From Halisarca cf. caerulea (taxonomy: Eukaryota > Porifera > Demospongiae > Chondrillida > Halisarcidae), in assembly GCA_963170055.1 (NCBI GenBank), contig CAUJGJ010000213.1, forward strand, positions 124,001 to 188,000: 64,000 nt of DNA, written 5' to 3'. Positions within the stretch are counted from its first letter, which is position 1, and every line of letters starts with the position of its first letter. The notes beneath the pieces were generated by a model. It saw nothing but the letters and a program-made list of their open reading frames with translations, had not been told where the DNA came from and did no database searches. The position numbers and the translations under genes were made by a program. Shown here in pieces: positions 26,301-38,884 of the stretch.

Positions 26301-28276
26301 TAATACCAATATTTGGCACTAGCACCACGCACATTCCCAGTGGACACACATGAAGTTTCTTAATTACCGTGGGCGTATTTGTGTAGTGTTGGATATGCTG
26401 GTGCTAATACCAATATTTGGCACTACCACCACGCACATTCCCAGTGGACACACATGAAGTTTCTTAATTACTGTGGGCGTATTTGTGTAGTGTTGGATAT
26501 GCTGGTGCTAATACCAATATTTGGCACTAGCACCACGCACATTCCCAGTGGACACACATGACCTTTCTGAAGTGCTGTGGGCGTATTTGTGTAGTGTTGG
26601 ATATGCTGGTGCTAATACCAATATTTGGCACTAGCACCACGCACATTCCCAGTGGACACACATGACCTTTCTGAAGTGCTGTGGGCGTATTTGTGTAGTG
26701 TTGGATATACTGGTGCTAATACCAATATTTGGCACTAGCACCACGCACATTCCCAGTGGACACACATGACCTTTCTGAAGTGCTGTGGGCGTATTTGTGT
26801 AGTGTTGGATATGCTGGTGCTAATACCAATATTTGGCACTAGCACCACGCACATTCCCAGTGGACACACATGACCTTTCTGAAGTGCTGTGGGCGTATTT
26901 GTGTAGTGTTGGATATGCTGGTGCTAATACCAATATTTGGCACTAGCACCACGCACACTCCCAGTGGACACACATGACCTTTCTGAAGTGCTGTGGGCGT
27001 ATTTGTTTAGTGTTGGATATACTGGAACTAATACCAATATTTGGCACTAGCACCACGCACATTCCCAGTGGACACACATGAAGTTTCTTAACTACTGTGG
27101 GCGTATTTGTGTAATGTTGGATATGCTGGTGCTAATACCAATATTTGGCACTAGCACCACGCACATTCCCAGTGGACACACATGACCTTTCTGAAGTGCT
27201 GTGGGCGTATTTGTGTAGTGTTGGATATGCTGGTGCTAATACCAATATTTGGCACTAGCACCACGCACATTCCCAGTGGACACACATGAAGTTTCTTAAT
27301 TACTGTGGGCGTATTTGTGTAGTGTTGGATATGCTGGTGCTAATACCAATATTTGGCACTAGCACCACGCACATTCCCAGTGGACACACATGACCTTTCT
27401 GAAGTGCTGTGGGCGTATTTGTGTAGTGTTGGATATGCTGGTGCTAATACCAATATTTGGCACTAGCACCACGCACATTCCCAGTGGACACACATGACCT
27501 TTCTGAAGTGCTGTGGGCGTATTTGTGTAGTGTTGGATATGCTGGTGCTAATACCAATATTTGGCACTAACACCACGCACATTCCCGGTGGACACACATA
27601 AAGTTTCTTAACTACTGTGGGCGTATTTGTGTAAAGTTGGATATGCTGGTGCTAATACCAATATTTGGCACTAGCACCACGAACATTCCCAGTGGACACA
27701 CATGACCTTTCTGAAGTGCTGTGGGCGTATTTGTGTATTGTTGGATATCCTGGTGCTAATACCAATATTTGGCACTAGCACCACGCACATTCCCAGTGGA
27801 CACACATGAAGTTTCTTAACTACTGTGGGCGTATTTGTGTAATGTTGGATATGCTGGTGCTAATACCAATATTTGGCACTAGCACCACGCACATTCCCAG
27901 TAGACACACATGACCTTTCTGAAGTGCTGTGGGCGTATTTGTGTAGTGTTGGATATGCTGGTGCTAATACCAATATTTGGCACTAGCACCACGCACATTC
28001 CCAGTGGGCACACATGACCTTTCTGAAGTGCTGTGGGCGTATTTGTGTAGTGTTGGATATGCTGGTGCTAATACCAATATTTGGCACTAGCACCACGCAC
28101 ATTCCCAGTGGACACACATGACCTTTCTGAAGTGCTGTGGGCGTATTTGTGTAGTGTTGGATATGCTGGTGCTAATACCAATATTTGGCACTAGCACCAC
28201 GCACATTCCCAGTGGACACACATGACCTTTCTGAAGTGCTGTGGGCGTATTTGTGTAGTGTTGGATATGCTGGTGC
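25989..28276 (+). repeat. 22-monomer unit (2288 bp), copy 1
   Basis: Markers TTTCCGAAG with GTAGGCG (26041), TAATTACCGTGG (26361), CACTACCACC, and the X monomer at 26925 all recur exactly 2288 bp later. The unit overlaps the end of the 13-mer duplication, so it arose by a later event. A* near 27549 carries CCCGGTGG and CACATAAAG. Confidence 0.88.
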
Positions 28277-30148
28277 TAATACCAATATTTGGCACTAGCA
28301 CCACGCACATTCCCAGTGGACACACATGACCTTTCCGAAGTGCTGTAGGCGTATTTGTGTAGTGTTGGATATGCTGGTGCTAATACCAATATTTGGAACT
28401 AACACCACGCACATTCCCAGTGGACACACATGAAGTTTCTTAACTACTGTGGGCGTATTTGTGTAATGTTGGATATGCTGGTGCTAATACCAATATTTGG
28501 CACTAGCACCACGCACATTCCCAGTGGACACACATGACCTTTCTGAAGTGCTGTGGGCGTATTTGTGTAGTGTTGGATATGCTGGTGCTAATACCAATAT
28601 TTGGCACTAGCACCACGCACATTCCCAGTGGACACACATGAAGTTTCTTAATTACCGTGGGCGTATTTGTGTAGTGTTGGATATGCTGGTGCTAATACCA
28701 ATAATTGGCACTACCACCACGCACATTCCCAGTGGACACACATGAAGTTTCTTAATTACTGTGGGCGTATTTGTGTAGTGTTGGATATGCTGGTGCTAAT
28801 ACCAATATTTGGCACTAGCACCACACACATTCCCAGTGGACACACATGACCTTTCTGAAGTGCTGTGGGCGTATTTGTGTAGTGTTGGATATGCTGGTGC
28901 TAATACCAATATTTGGCACTAGCACCACGCACATTCCCAGTGGACACACATGACCTTTCTGAAGTGCTGTGGGCGTATTTGTGTAGTGTTGGATATACTG
29001 GTGCTAATACCAATATTTGGCACTAGCACCACGCACATTCCCAGTGGACACACATGACCTTTCTGAAGTGCTGTGGGCGTATTTGTGTAGTGTTGGATAT
29101 GCTGGTGCTAATACCAATATTTGGCACTAGCACCACGCACATTCCCAGTGGACACACATGACCTTTCTGAAGTGCTGTGGGCGTATTTGTGTAGTGTTGG
29201 ATATGCTGGTGCTAATACCAATATTTGGCACTAGCACCACGCACACTCCCAGTGGACACACATGACCTTTCTGAAGTGCTGTGGGCGTATTTGTTTAGTG
29301 TTGGATATACTGGAACTAATACCAATATTTGGCACTAGCACCACGCACATTCCCAGTGGACACACATGAAGTTTCTTAACTACTGTGGGCGTATTTGTGT
29401 AATGTTGGATATGCTGGTGCTAATACCAATATTTGGCACTAGCACCACGCACATTCCCAGTGGACACACATGACCTTTCTGAAGTGCTGTGGGCGTATTT
29501 GTGTAGTGTTGGATATGCTGGTGCTAATACCAATATTTGGCACTAGCACCACGCACATTCCCAGTGGACACACATGAAGTTTCTTAATTACTGTGGGCGT
29601 ATTTGTGTAGTGTTGGATATGCTGGTGCTAATACCAATATTTGGCACTAGCACCACGCACATTCCCAGTGGACACACATGACCTTTCTGAAGTGCTGTGG
29701 GCGTATTTGTGTATTGTTGGATATCCTGGTGCTAATACCAATATTTGGCACTAGCACCACGCACATTCCCAGTGGACACACATGAAGTTTCTTAACTACT
29801 GTGGGCGTATTTGTGTAATGTTGGATATGCTGGTGCTAATACCAATATTTGGCACTAGCACCACGCACATTCCCAGTAGACACACATGACCTTTCTGAAG
29901 TGCTGTGGGCGTATTTGTGTAGTGTTGGATATGCTGGTGCTAATACCAATATTTGGCACTAGCACCACGCACATTCCCAGTGGGCACACATGACCTTTCT
30001 GAAGTGCTGTGGGCGTATTTGTGTAGTGTTGGATATGCTTGTGCTAATACCAATATTTGGCACTAGCACCACGCACATTCCCAGTGGACACACATGACCT
30101 TTCTGAAGTGCTGTGGGCGTATTTGTGTAGTGTTGGATATGCTGGTGC
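28277..30148 (+). repeat. 22-monomer unit, copy 2, with a three-monomer deletion
   Basis: The copy matches at +2288 up to about 29692. From the C monomer with GTATTG and GATATCCTGG (29629) the offset becomes 1976: GGGCACAC at 28006 pairs with 29982. Exactly 312 bp are missing (C, C, A* in copy 1), leaving the phase intact. Private changes include CAATAATTGG near 28697 and CACACAC near 28825. Confidence 0.88.
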
Positions 30149-33060
30149 TAATACCAATATTTGGCACTAGCACCACGCACACTCCCAGTGGACACACATG
30201 ACCTTTCTGAAGTGCTGTGGGCGTATTTGTTTAGTGTTGGATATACTGGAACTAATACCAATATTTGGCACTAGCACCACGCACATTCCCAGTGGACACA
30301 CATGAAGTTTCTTAACTACTGTGGGCGTATTTGTGTAATGTTGGATATGCTGGTGCTAATACCAATATTTGGCACTAGCACCACGCACATTCCCAGTGGA
30401 CACACATGACCTTTCTGAAGTGCTGTGGGCGTATTTGTGTAGTGTTGGATATGCTGGTGCTAATACCAATATTTGGCACTAGCACCACGCACATTCCCAG
30501 TGGACACACATGAAGTTTCTTAATTACTGTGGGCGTATTTGTGTAGTGTTGGATATGCTGGTGCTAATACCAATATTTGGCACTAGCACCACGCACATTC
30601 CCAGTGGACACACATGACCTTTCTGAAGTGCTGTGGGCGTATTTGTGTAGTGTTGGATATGCTGGTGCTAATACCAATATTTGGCACTAGCACCACGCAC
30701 ATTCCCAGTGGACACACATGACCTTTCTGAAGTGCTGTGGGCGTATTTGTGTAGTGTTGGATATGCTGGTGCTAATACCAATATTTGGCACTAACACCAC
30801 GCACATTCCCAGTGGACACACATGAAGTTTCTTAACTACTGTGGGCGTATTTGTGTAAAGTTGGATATGCTGGTGCTAATACCAATATTTGGCACTAGCA
30901 CCACGAACATTCCCAGTGGACACACATGACCTTTCTGAAGTGCTGTGGGCGTATTTGTGTATTGTTGGATATACTGGTGCTAATACCAATATTTGGCATT
31001 AGCACCACGCACATTCCCAGTGGACACACATGAAGTTTCTTAACTACTGTGGGCGTATTTGTGTAATGTTGGATATGCTGGTGCTAATACCAATATTTGG
31101 CACTAGCACCACGCACATTCCCAGTAGACACACATGACCTTTCTGAAGTGCTGTGGGCGTATTTGTGTAGTGTTGGATATGCTGGTGCTAATACCAATAT
31201 TTGGCACTAGCACCACGCACATTCCCAGTGGACACACATGACCTTTCTTAAGTGCTGTGGGCGTATTTGTGTAGTGTTGGATATGCTGGTGCTAATACCA
31301 ATATTTGGCACTAGCACCACGCACACTCCCAGTGGACACACATGACCTTTCTGAAGTGCTGTGGGCGTATTTGTTTAGTGTTGGATATACTGGAACTAAT
31401 ACCAATATTTGGCACTAGCACCACGCACATTCCCAGTGGACACACATGAAGTTTCTTAACTACTGTGGGCGTATTTGTGTAATGTTGGATATGCTGGTGC
31501 TAATACCAATATTTGGCACTAGCACCACGCACATTCCCAGTGGACACACATGACCTTTCTGAAGTGCTGTGGGCGTATTTGTGTAGTGTTGGATATGCTG
31601 GTGCTAATACCAATATTTGGCACTAGCACCACGCACATTCCCAGTGGACACACATGAAGTTTCTTAACTACTGTGGGCGTATTTGTGTAGTGTTGGATAT
31701 GCTGGTGCTAATACCAATATTTGGCACTAGCACCACGCACATTCCCAGTGGACACACATGACCTTTCTGAAGTGCTGTGGGCGTATTTGTGTAGTGTTGG
31801 ATATGCTGGTGCTAATACCAATATTTGGCACTAACACCACGCACATTCCCAGTGGACACACATGAAGTTTCTGAAGTGCTGTGGGCGTATTTGTGTAGTG
31901 TTGGATATACTGGTGCTAATACCAATATTTGGCACTAGCACCACGCACATTCCCAGTGGACACACATGAAGTTTCTTAACTACTGTGGGCGTATTTGTGT
32001 AATGTTGGATATGCTGGTGCTAATACCAATATTTGGCACTAGCACCACGCACATTCCCAGTGGACACACATGACCTTTCTGAAGTGCTGTGGGCGTATTT
32101 GTGTAGTGTTGGATATGCTGGTGCTAATACCAATATTTGGCACTAGCACCACGCACATTCCCAGTGGACACACATGAAGTTTCTTAATTACCGTGGGCGT
32201 ATTTGTGTAGTGTTGGATATGCTGGTGCTAATACCAATATTTGGCACTACCACCACGCACATTCCCAGTGGACACACATGAAGTTTCTTAATTACTGTGG
32301 GCGTATTTGTGTAGTGTTGGATATGCTGGTGCTAATACCAATATTTGGCACTAGCACCACGCACATTCCCAGTGGACACACATGACCTTTCTGAAGTGCT
32401 GTGGGCGTATTTGTGTAGTGTTGGATATACTGGTGCTAATACCAATATTTGGCACTAGCACCACGCACATTCCCAGTGGACACACATGACCTTTCTGAAG
32501 TGCTGTGGGCGTATTTGTGTAGTGTTGGATATGCTGGTGCTAATACCAATATTTGGCACTAGCACCACGCACATTCCCAGTGGACACACATGACCTTTCT
32601 GAAGTGCTGTGGGCGTATTTGTGTAGTGTTGGATATGCTGGTGCTAATACCAATATTTGGCACTAGCACCACGCACACTCCCAGTGGACACACATGACCT
32701 TTCTGAAGTGCTGTGGGCGTATTTGTTTAGTGTTGGATATACTGGAACTAATACCAATATTTGGCACTAGCACCACGCACATTCCCAGTGGACACACATG
32801 AAGTTTCTTAACTACTGTGGGCGTATTTGTGTAATGTTGGATATGCTGGTGCTAATACCAATATTTGGCACTAGCACCACGCACATTCCCAGTGGACACA
32901 CATGACCTTTCTGAAGTGCTGTGGGCGTATTTGTGTAGTGTTGGATATGCTGGTGCTAATACCAATATTTGGCACTAGCACCACGCACATTCCCAGTGGA
33001 CACACATGAAGTTTCTTAATTACTGTGGGCGTATTTGTGTAGTGTTGGATATGCTGGTGC
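30149..33060 (+). repeat. X-led HOR units of 11, 13 and 4 monomers
   Basis: X monomers begin at 30149, 31293, 32645 and 33061. The 11-mer is X F C T C C A* C F C C, with CGAACATT and GTATTG in the second-half C and CCAGTAGAC in a later C. The second unit has 13 monomers and includes the TACCGTGG and CACTACCACC pair. The third is only X F C T, a short unit that looks like an internal deletion. Confidence 0.85.
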
Positions 33061-35764
33061 TAATACCAATATTTGGCACTAGCACCACGCACACTCCCAG
33101 TGGACACACATGACCTTTCTGAAGTGCTGTGGGCGCATTTGTTTAGTGTTGGATATACTGGAACTAATACCAATATTTGGCAATAGCACCACGCACATTC
33201 CCAGTGGACACACATGAAGTTTCTTAACTACTGTGGGCGTATTTGTGTAATGTTGGATATGCTGGTGCTAATACCAATATTTGGCACTAGCACCACGCAC
33301 ATTCCCAGTGGACACACATGACCTTTCTGAAGTGCTGTGGGCGTATTTGTGTAGTGTTGGATATGCTGGTGCTAATACCAATATTTGGCACTAGCACCAC
33401 GCACATTCCCAGTGGACACACATGAAGTTTCTTAACTACTGTGGGCGTATTTGTGTAGTGTTGGATATGCTGGTGCTAATACCAATATTTGGCACTAGCA
33501 CCACGCACATTCCCAGTGGACACACATGACCTTTCTGAAGTGCTGTGGGCGTATTTGTGTAGTGTTGGATATGCTGGTGCTAATACCAATATTTGGCACT
33601 AGCACCACGCACATTCCCAGTGGACACACATGACCTTTCTGAAGTGCTGTGGGCGTATTTGTGTAGTGTTGGATATGCTGGTGCTAATACCAATATTTGG
33701 CACTAACACCACGCACATTCCCAGTGGACACACATGAAGTTTCTTAACTACTGTGGGCGTATTTGTGTAAAGTTGGATATGCTGGTGCTAATACCAATAT
33801 TTGGCACTAGCACCACGAACATTCCCAGTGGACACACATGACCTTTCTGAAGTGCTGTGGGCGTATTTGTGTATTGTTGGATATCCTGGTGCTAATACCA
33901 ATATTTGGCACTAGCACCACGCACATTCCCAGTGGACACACATGAAGTTTCTTAACTACTGTGGGCGTATTTGTGTAATGTTGGATATGCTGGTGCTAAT
34001 ACCAATATTTGGCACTAGCACCACGCACATTCCCAGTAGACACACATGACCTTTCTGAAGTGCTGTGGGCGTATTTGTGTAGTGTTGGATATGCTGGTGC
34101 TAATACCAATATTTGGCACTAGCACCACGCACATTCCCAGTGGGCACACATGACCTTTCTGAAGTGCTGTGGGCGTATTTGTGTAGTGTTGGATATGCTG
34201 GTGCTAATACCAATATTTGGCACTAGCACCACGCACATTCCCAGTGGACACACATGACCTTTCTGAAGTGCTGTGGGCATATTTGTGTAGTGTTGGATAT
34301 ACTGGTGCTAATACCAATATTTGGCACTAGCACCACGCACATTCCCAGTGGACACACATGAAGTTTCTTAATTACTGTGGGCGTATTTGTGTAGTGTTTG
34401 ATATGCTGGTGCTAATACCAATATTTGGCACTAGCACCACGCACATTCCCAGTGGACACACATGACCTTTCTGAAGTGCTGTGGGCGTATTTGTGTAGTG
34501 TTGGATATGCTGGTGCTAATACCAATATTTGGCACTAGCACCACGCACATTCCCAGTGGACACACATGACCTTTCTGAAGTGCTGTGGGCGTATTTGTGT
34601 AGTGTTGGATATGCTGGTGCTAATACCAATATTTGGCACTAGCACCACGCACACTCCCAGTGGACACACATGACCTTTCTGAAGTGCTGTGGGCGTATTT
34701 GTTTAGTGTTGGATATACTGGAACTAATACCAATATTTGGCACTAGCACCACGCACATTCCCAGTGGACACACATGAAGTTTCTTAACTACTGTGGGCGT
34801 ATTTGTGTAATGTTGGATATGCTGGTGCTAATACCAATATTTGGCACTAGCACCACGCACATTCCCAGTGGACACACATGACCTTTCTGAAGTGCTGTGG
34901 GCGTATTTGTGTAGTGTTAGATATGCTGGTGCTAATACCAATATTTGGCACTAGCACCACGCACATTCCCAGTGGACACACATGAAGTTTCTTAATTACT
35001 GTGGGCGTATTTGTGTAGTGTTGGATATGCTGGTGCTAATACCAATATTTGGCACTAGCACCACGCACATTCCCAGTGGACACACATGACCTTTCTGAAG
35101 TGCTGTGGGCGTATTTGTGTAGTGTTGGATATGCTGGTGCTAATACCAATATTTGGCACTAGCACCACGCACATTCCCAGTGGACACACATGACCTTTCT
35201 GAAGTGCTGTGGGCGTATTTGTGTAGTGTTGGATATGCTGGTGCTAATACCAATATTTGGCACTAACACCACGCACATTCCCAGTGGACACACATGAAGT
35301 TTCTTAACTACTGTGGGCGTATTTGTGTAAAGTTGGATATGCTGGTGCTAATACCAATATTTGGCACTAGCACCACGCACATTCCCAGTGGACACACATG
35401 ACCTTTCTGAAGTGCTGTGGGCGTATTTGTGTATTGTTGGATATACTGGTGCTAATACCAATATTTGGCACTAGCACCACGCACATTCCCAGTGGACACA
35501 CATGAAGTTTCTTAACTACTGTGGGCGTATTTGTGTAATGTTGGATATGCTGGTGCTAATACCAATATTTGGCACTAGCACCACGCACATTCCCAGTAGA
35601 CACACATGACCTTTCTGAAGTGCTGTGGGCGTATTTGTGTAGTGTTGGATATGCTGGTGCTAATACCAATATTTGGCACTAGCACCACGCACATTCCCAG
35701 TGGACACACATGACCTTTCTTAAGTGCTGTGGGCGTATTTGTGTAGTGTTGGATATGCTGGTGC
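33061..35764 (+). repeat. 26-monomer composite HOR (15+11), copy 1
   Basis: A 15-monomer X unit (33061-34620) is followed by an 11-monomer X unit (34621-35764), 2704 bp in all. The longer half carries four extra monomers: a C with GATATACTGG, a T with GTGTTTGAT, and two C. The GTGTTTGAT marker at 34394 recurs at 37098, exactly 2704 bp later. Confidence 0.87.
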
Positions 35765-38260
35765 TAATACCAATATTTGGCACTAGCACCACGCACACTC
35801 CCAGTGGACACACATGACCTTTCTGAAGTGCTGCGGGCGTATTTGTGTAGTGTTGGATATACTGGAACTAATACCAATATTTGGCACTAGCACCACGCAC
35901 ATTCCCAGTGGGCACACATGAAGTTTCTTAACTACTGTGGGCGTATTTGTGTAATGTTGGATATGCTGGTGCTAATACCAATATTTGGCACTAGCACCAC
36001 GCACATTCCCAGTGGACACACATGACCTTTCTGAAGTGCTGTGGGCGTATTTGTGTAGTGTTGGATATGCTGGTGCTAATACCAATATTTGGCACTAGCA
36101 CCACGCACATTCCCAGTGGACACACATGAAGTTTCTTAATTACTGTGGGCGTATTTGTGTAGTGTTGGATATGCTGGTGCTAATACCAATATTTGGCACT
36201 AGCACCACGCACATTCCCAGTGGACACACATGACCTTTCTGAAGTGCTGTGGGCGTATTTGTGTAGTGTTGGATATGCTGGTGCTAATACCAATATTTGG
36301 CACTAGCACCACGCACATTCCCAGTGGACACACATGACCTTTCTGAAGTGCTGTGGGCGTATTTGTGTAGTGTTGGATATGCTGGTGCTAATACCAATAT
36401 TTGGCACTAACACCACGCACATTCCCAGTGGACACACATGAAGTTTCTTAACTACTGTGGGCGTATTTGTGTAAAGTTGGATATGCTGGTGCTAATACCA
36501 ATATTTGGCACTAGCACCACGAACATTCCCAGTGGACACACATGACCTTTCTGAAGTGCTGTGGGCGTATTTGTGTATTGTTGGATATACTGGTGCTAAT
36601 ACCAATATTTGGCACTAGCACCACGCACATTCCCAGTGGACACACATGAAGTTTCTTAACTACTGTGGGCGTATTTGTGTAATGTTGGATATGCTGGTGC
36701 TAATACCAATATTTGGCACTAACACCACGCACATTCCCAGTAGACACACATGACCTTTCTGAAGTGCTGTGGGCGTATTTGTGTAGTGTTGGATATGCTG
36801 GTGCTAATACCAATATTTGGCACTAGCACCACGCACATTCGCAGTGGACACACATGACCTTTCTGAAGTGCTGAGGGCGTATTTGTGTAGTGTTGGATAT
36901 GCTGGTGCTAATACCAATATTTGGCACTAGTACCACGCACATTCCCAGTGGACACACATGACCTTTCTGAAGTGCTGTGGGCGTATTTGTGTAGTGTTGG
37001 ATATACTGGTGCTAATACCAATATTTGGCACTAGCACCACGCACATTCCCAGTGGACACACATGAAGTTTCTTAATTACTGTGGGCGTATTTGTGTAGTG
37101 TTTGATATGCTGGTGCTAATACCAATATTTGGCACTAGCACCACGCACATTCCCAGTGGACACACATGACCTTTCTGAAGTGCTGTGGGCGTATTTGTGT
37201 AGTGTTGGATATGCTGGTGCTAATACCAATATTTGGCACTAGCACCACGCACATTCCCAGTGGACACACATGACCTTTCTGAAGTGCTGTGGGCGTATTT
37301 GTGTAGTGTTGGATATGCTGGTGCTAATACCAATATTTGGCACTAGCACCACGCACACTCCCAGTGGACACACATGACCTTTCTGAAGTGCTGTGGGCGT
37401 ATTTGTTTAGTGTTGGATATACTGGAACTAATACCAATATTTGGCACTAGCACCACGCACATTCCCAGTGGACACACATTAAGTTTCTTAACTACTGTGG
37501 GCGTATTTGTGTAATGTTGGATATGCTGGTGCTAATACCAATATTTGGCACTAGCACCACGCACATTCCCAGTGGACACACATGACCTTTCTGAAGTGCT
37601 GTGGGCGTATTTGTGTAGTGTTGGATATGCTGGTGCTAATACCAATATTTGGCACTAGCACCACGCACATTCCCAGTGGACACACATGAAGTTTCTTAAT
37701 TACTGTGGGCGTATTTGTGTAGTGTTGGATATGCTGGTGCTAATACCAATATTTGGCACTAGCACCACGCACATTCCCAGTGGACACACATGACCTTTCT
37801 GAAGTGCTGTGGGCGTATTTGTGTAGTGTTGGATATGCTGGTGCTAATACCAATATTTGGCACTAGCACCACGCACATTCCCAGTGGACACACATGACCT
37901 TTCTGAAGTGCTGTGGGCGTATTTGTGTAGTGTTGGATATGCTGGTGCTAATACCAATATTTGGCACTAACACCACGCACATTCCCAGTGGACACACATG
38001 AAGTTTCTTAACTACTGTGGGCGTATTTGTGTAAAGTTGGATATGCTGGTGCTAATACCAATATTTGGCACTAGCACCACGCACATTCCCAGTGGACACA
38101 CATGACCTTTCTGAAGTGCTGTGGGCGTATTTGTGTAGTGTTGGATATACTGGTGCTAATACCAATATTTGGCACTAGCACCACGCACATTCCCAGTGGA
38201 CACACATGAAGTTTCTTAACTACTGTGGGCGTATTTGTGTAATGTTGGATATGCTGGTGC
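35765..38260 (+). repeat. 26-monomer composite HOR, copy 2 (24 monomers)
   Basis: A 15-monomer X unit (35765-37324) and the first nine monomers of the 11-monomer unit (from 37325) match copy 1 at +2704. The match stops at 38261, where a K replaces the expected C with CCAGTAGAC. Private changes include CACATTAAG near 37478, ATTCGCAG near 36839 and CTGAGGG near 36872. Confidence 0.85.
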
Positions 38261-38676
38261 TAATACCAATATTTGGCACTAGCACCACGCACATTCCCAG
38301 TGGACACACATGAAGTTTCTGAAGTGCTGTGGGCGTATTTGTGTAGTGTTGGATATGCTGGTGCTAATACCAATATTTGGCACTAGCACCACGCACATTC
38401 CCAGTGGACACACATGAAGTTTCTTAACTACTGTGGGCGTATTTGTGTAAAGTTGGATATGCTGGTGCTAATACCAATATTTGGCACTAGCTCAACGCAC
38501 ATTCCCAGTGGACACACATGACCTTTCTGAAGTGCTGTGGGCGTATTTGTGTAGTGTTGGATATACTGGTGCTAATACCAATATTTGGCACTAGCACCAC
38601 GCACATTCCCAGTGGACAAACATGAAGTTTCTTAACTACTGTGGGCGTATTTGTGTAATGTTGGATATGCTGGTGC
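38261..38676 (+). repeat. Type II transition: K, A, C, F
   Basis: K, A, a C with AGCTCAACG and GATATACTGG, then an F with GGACAAAC. The last two resemble 63637-63840 (AGCTCC and GGACAAAC) at an offset of 25164 bp, which is 242 monomers minus the four intervening 1-bp deletions. Confidence 0.75.
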
Positions 38677-38884
38677 TAATACCAATATTTGGCACTAGCA
38701 CCACGCACATTGCAAGTGGAAACACATGACCTTTCTGAAGTGCTGTGGGCGTATTTGTGTAGTGTTGGATATGCTGGTGCTAATACCAATATTTGACACT
38801 AGTACCACGCACTTTCCCAGTGGACAAACATGAAGTTTCTGAAGTGCTGTGGGCGTATTTGTGTAGTGTTGGATATGCTGGTGC
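38677..38884 (+). repeat. Two-monomer type I patch inside type II
   Basis: The first monomer has TGCAAGTGG then AAACAC and TGACCTTT, a G/H hybrid. The second is class I in its first half (TTTGACACTAGTACC, CACTTTCCC, GGACAAAC) but ends GTGTTGGAT as in K. The same pair of neighbours occurs at 12261-12468, so the patch probably came from the left type I domain or a sister of it. Confidence 0.8.
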
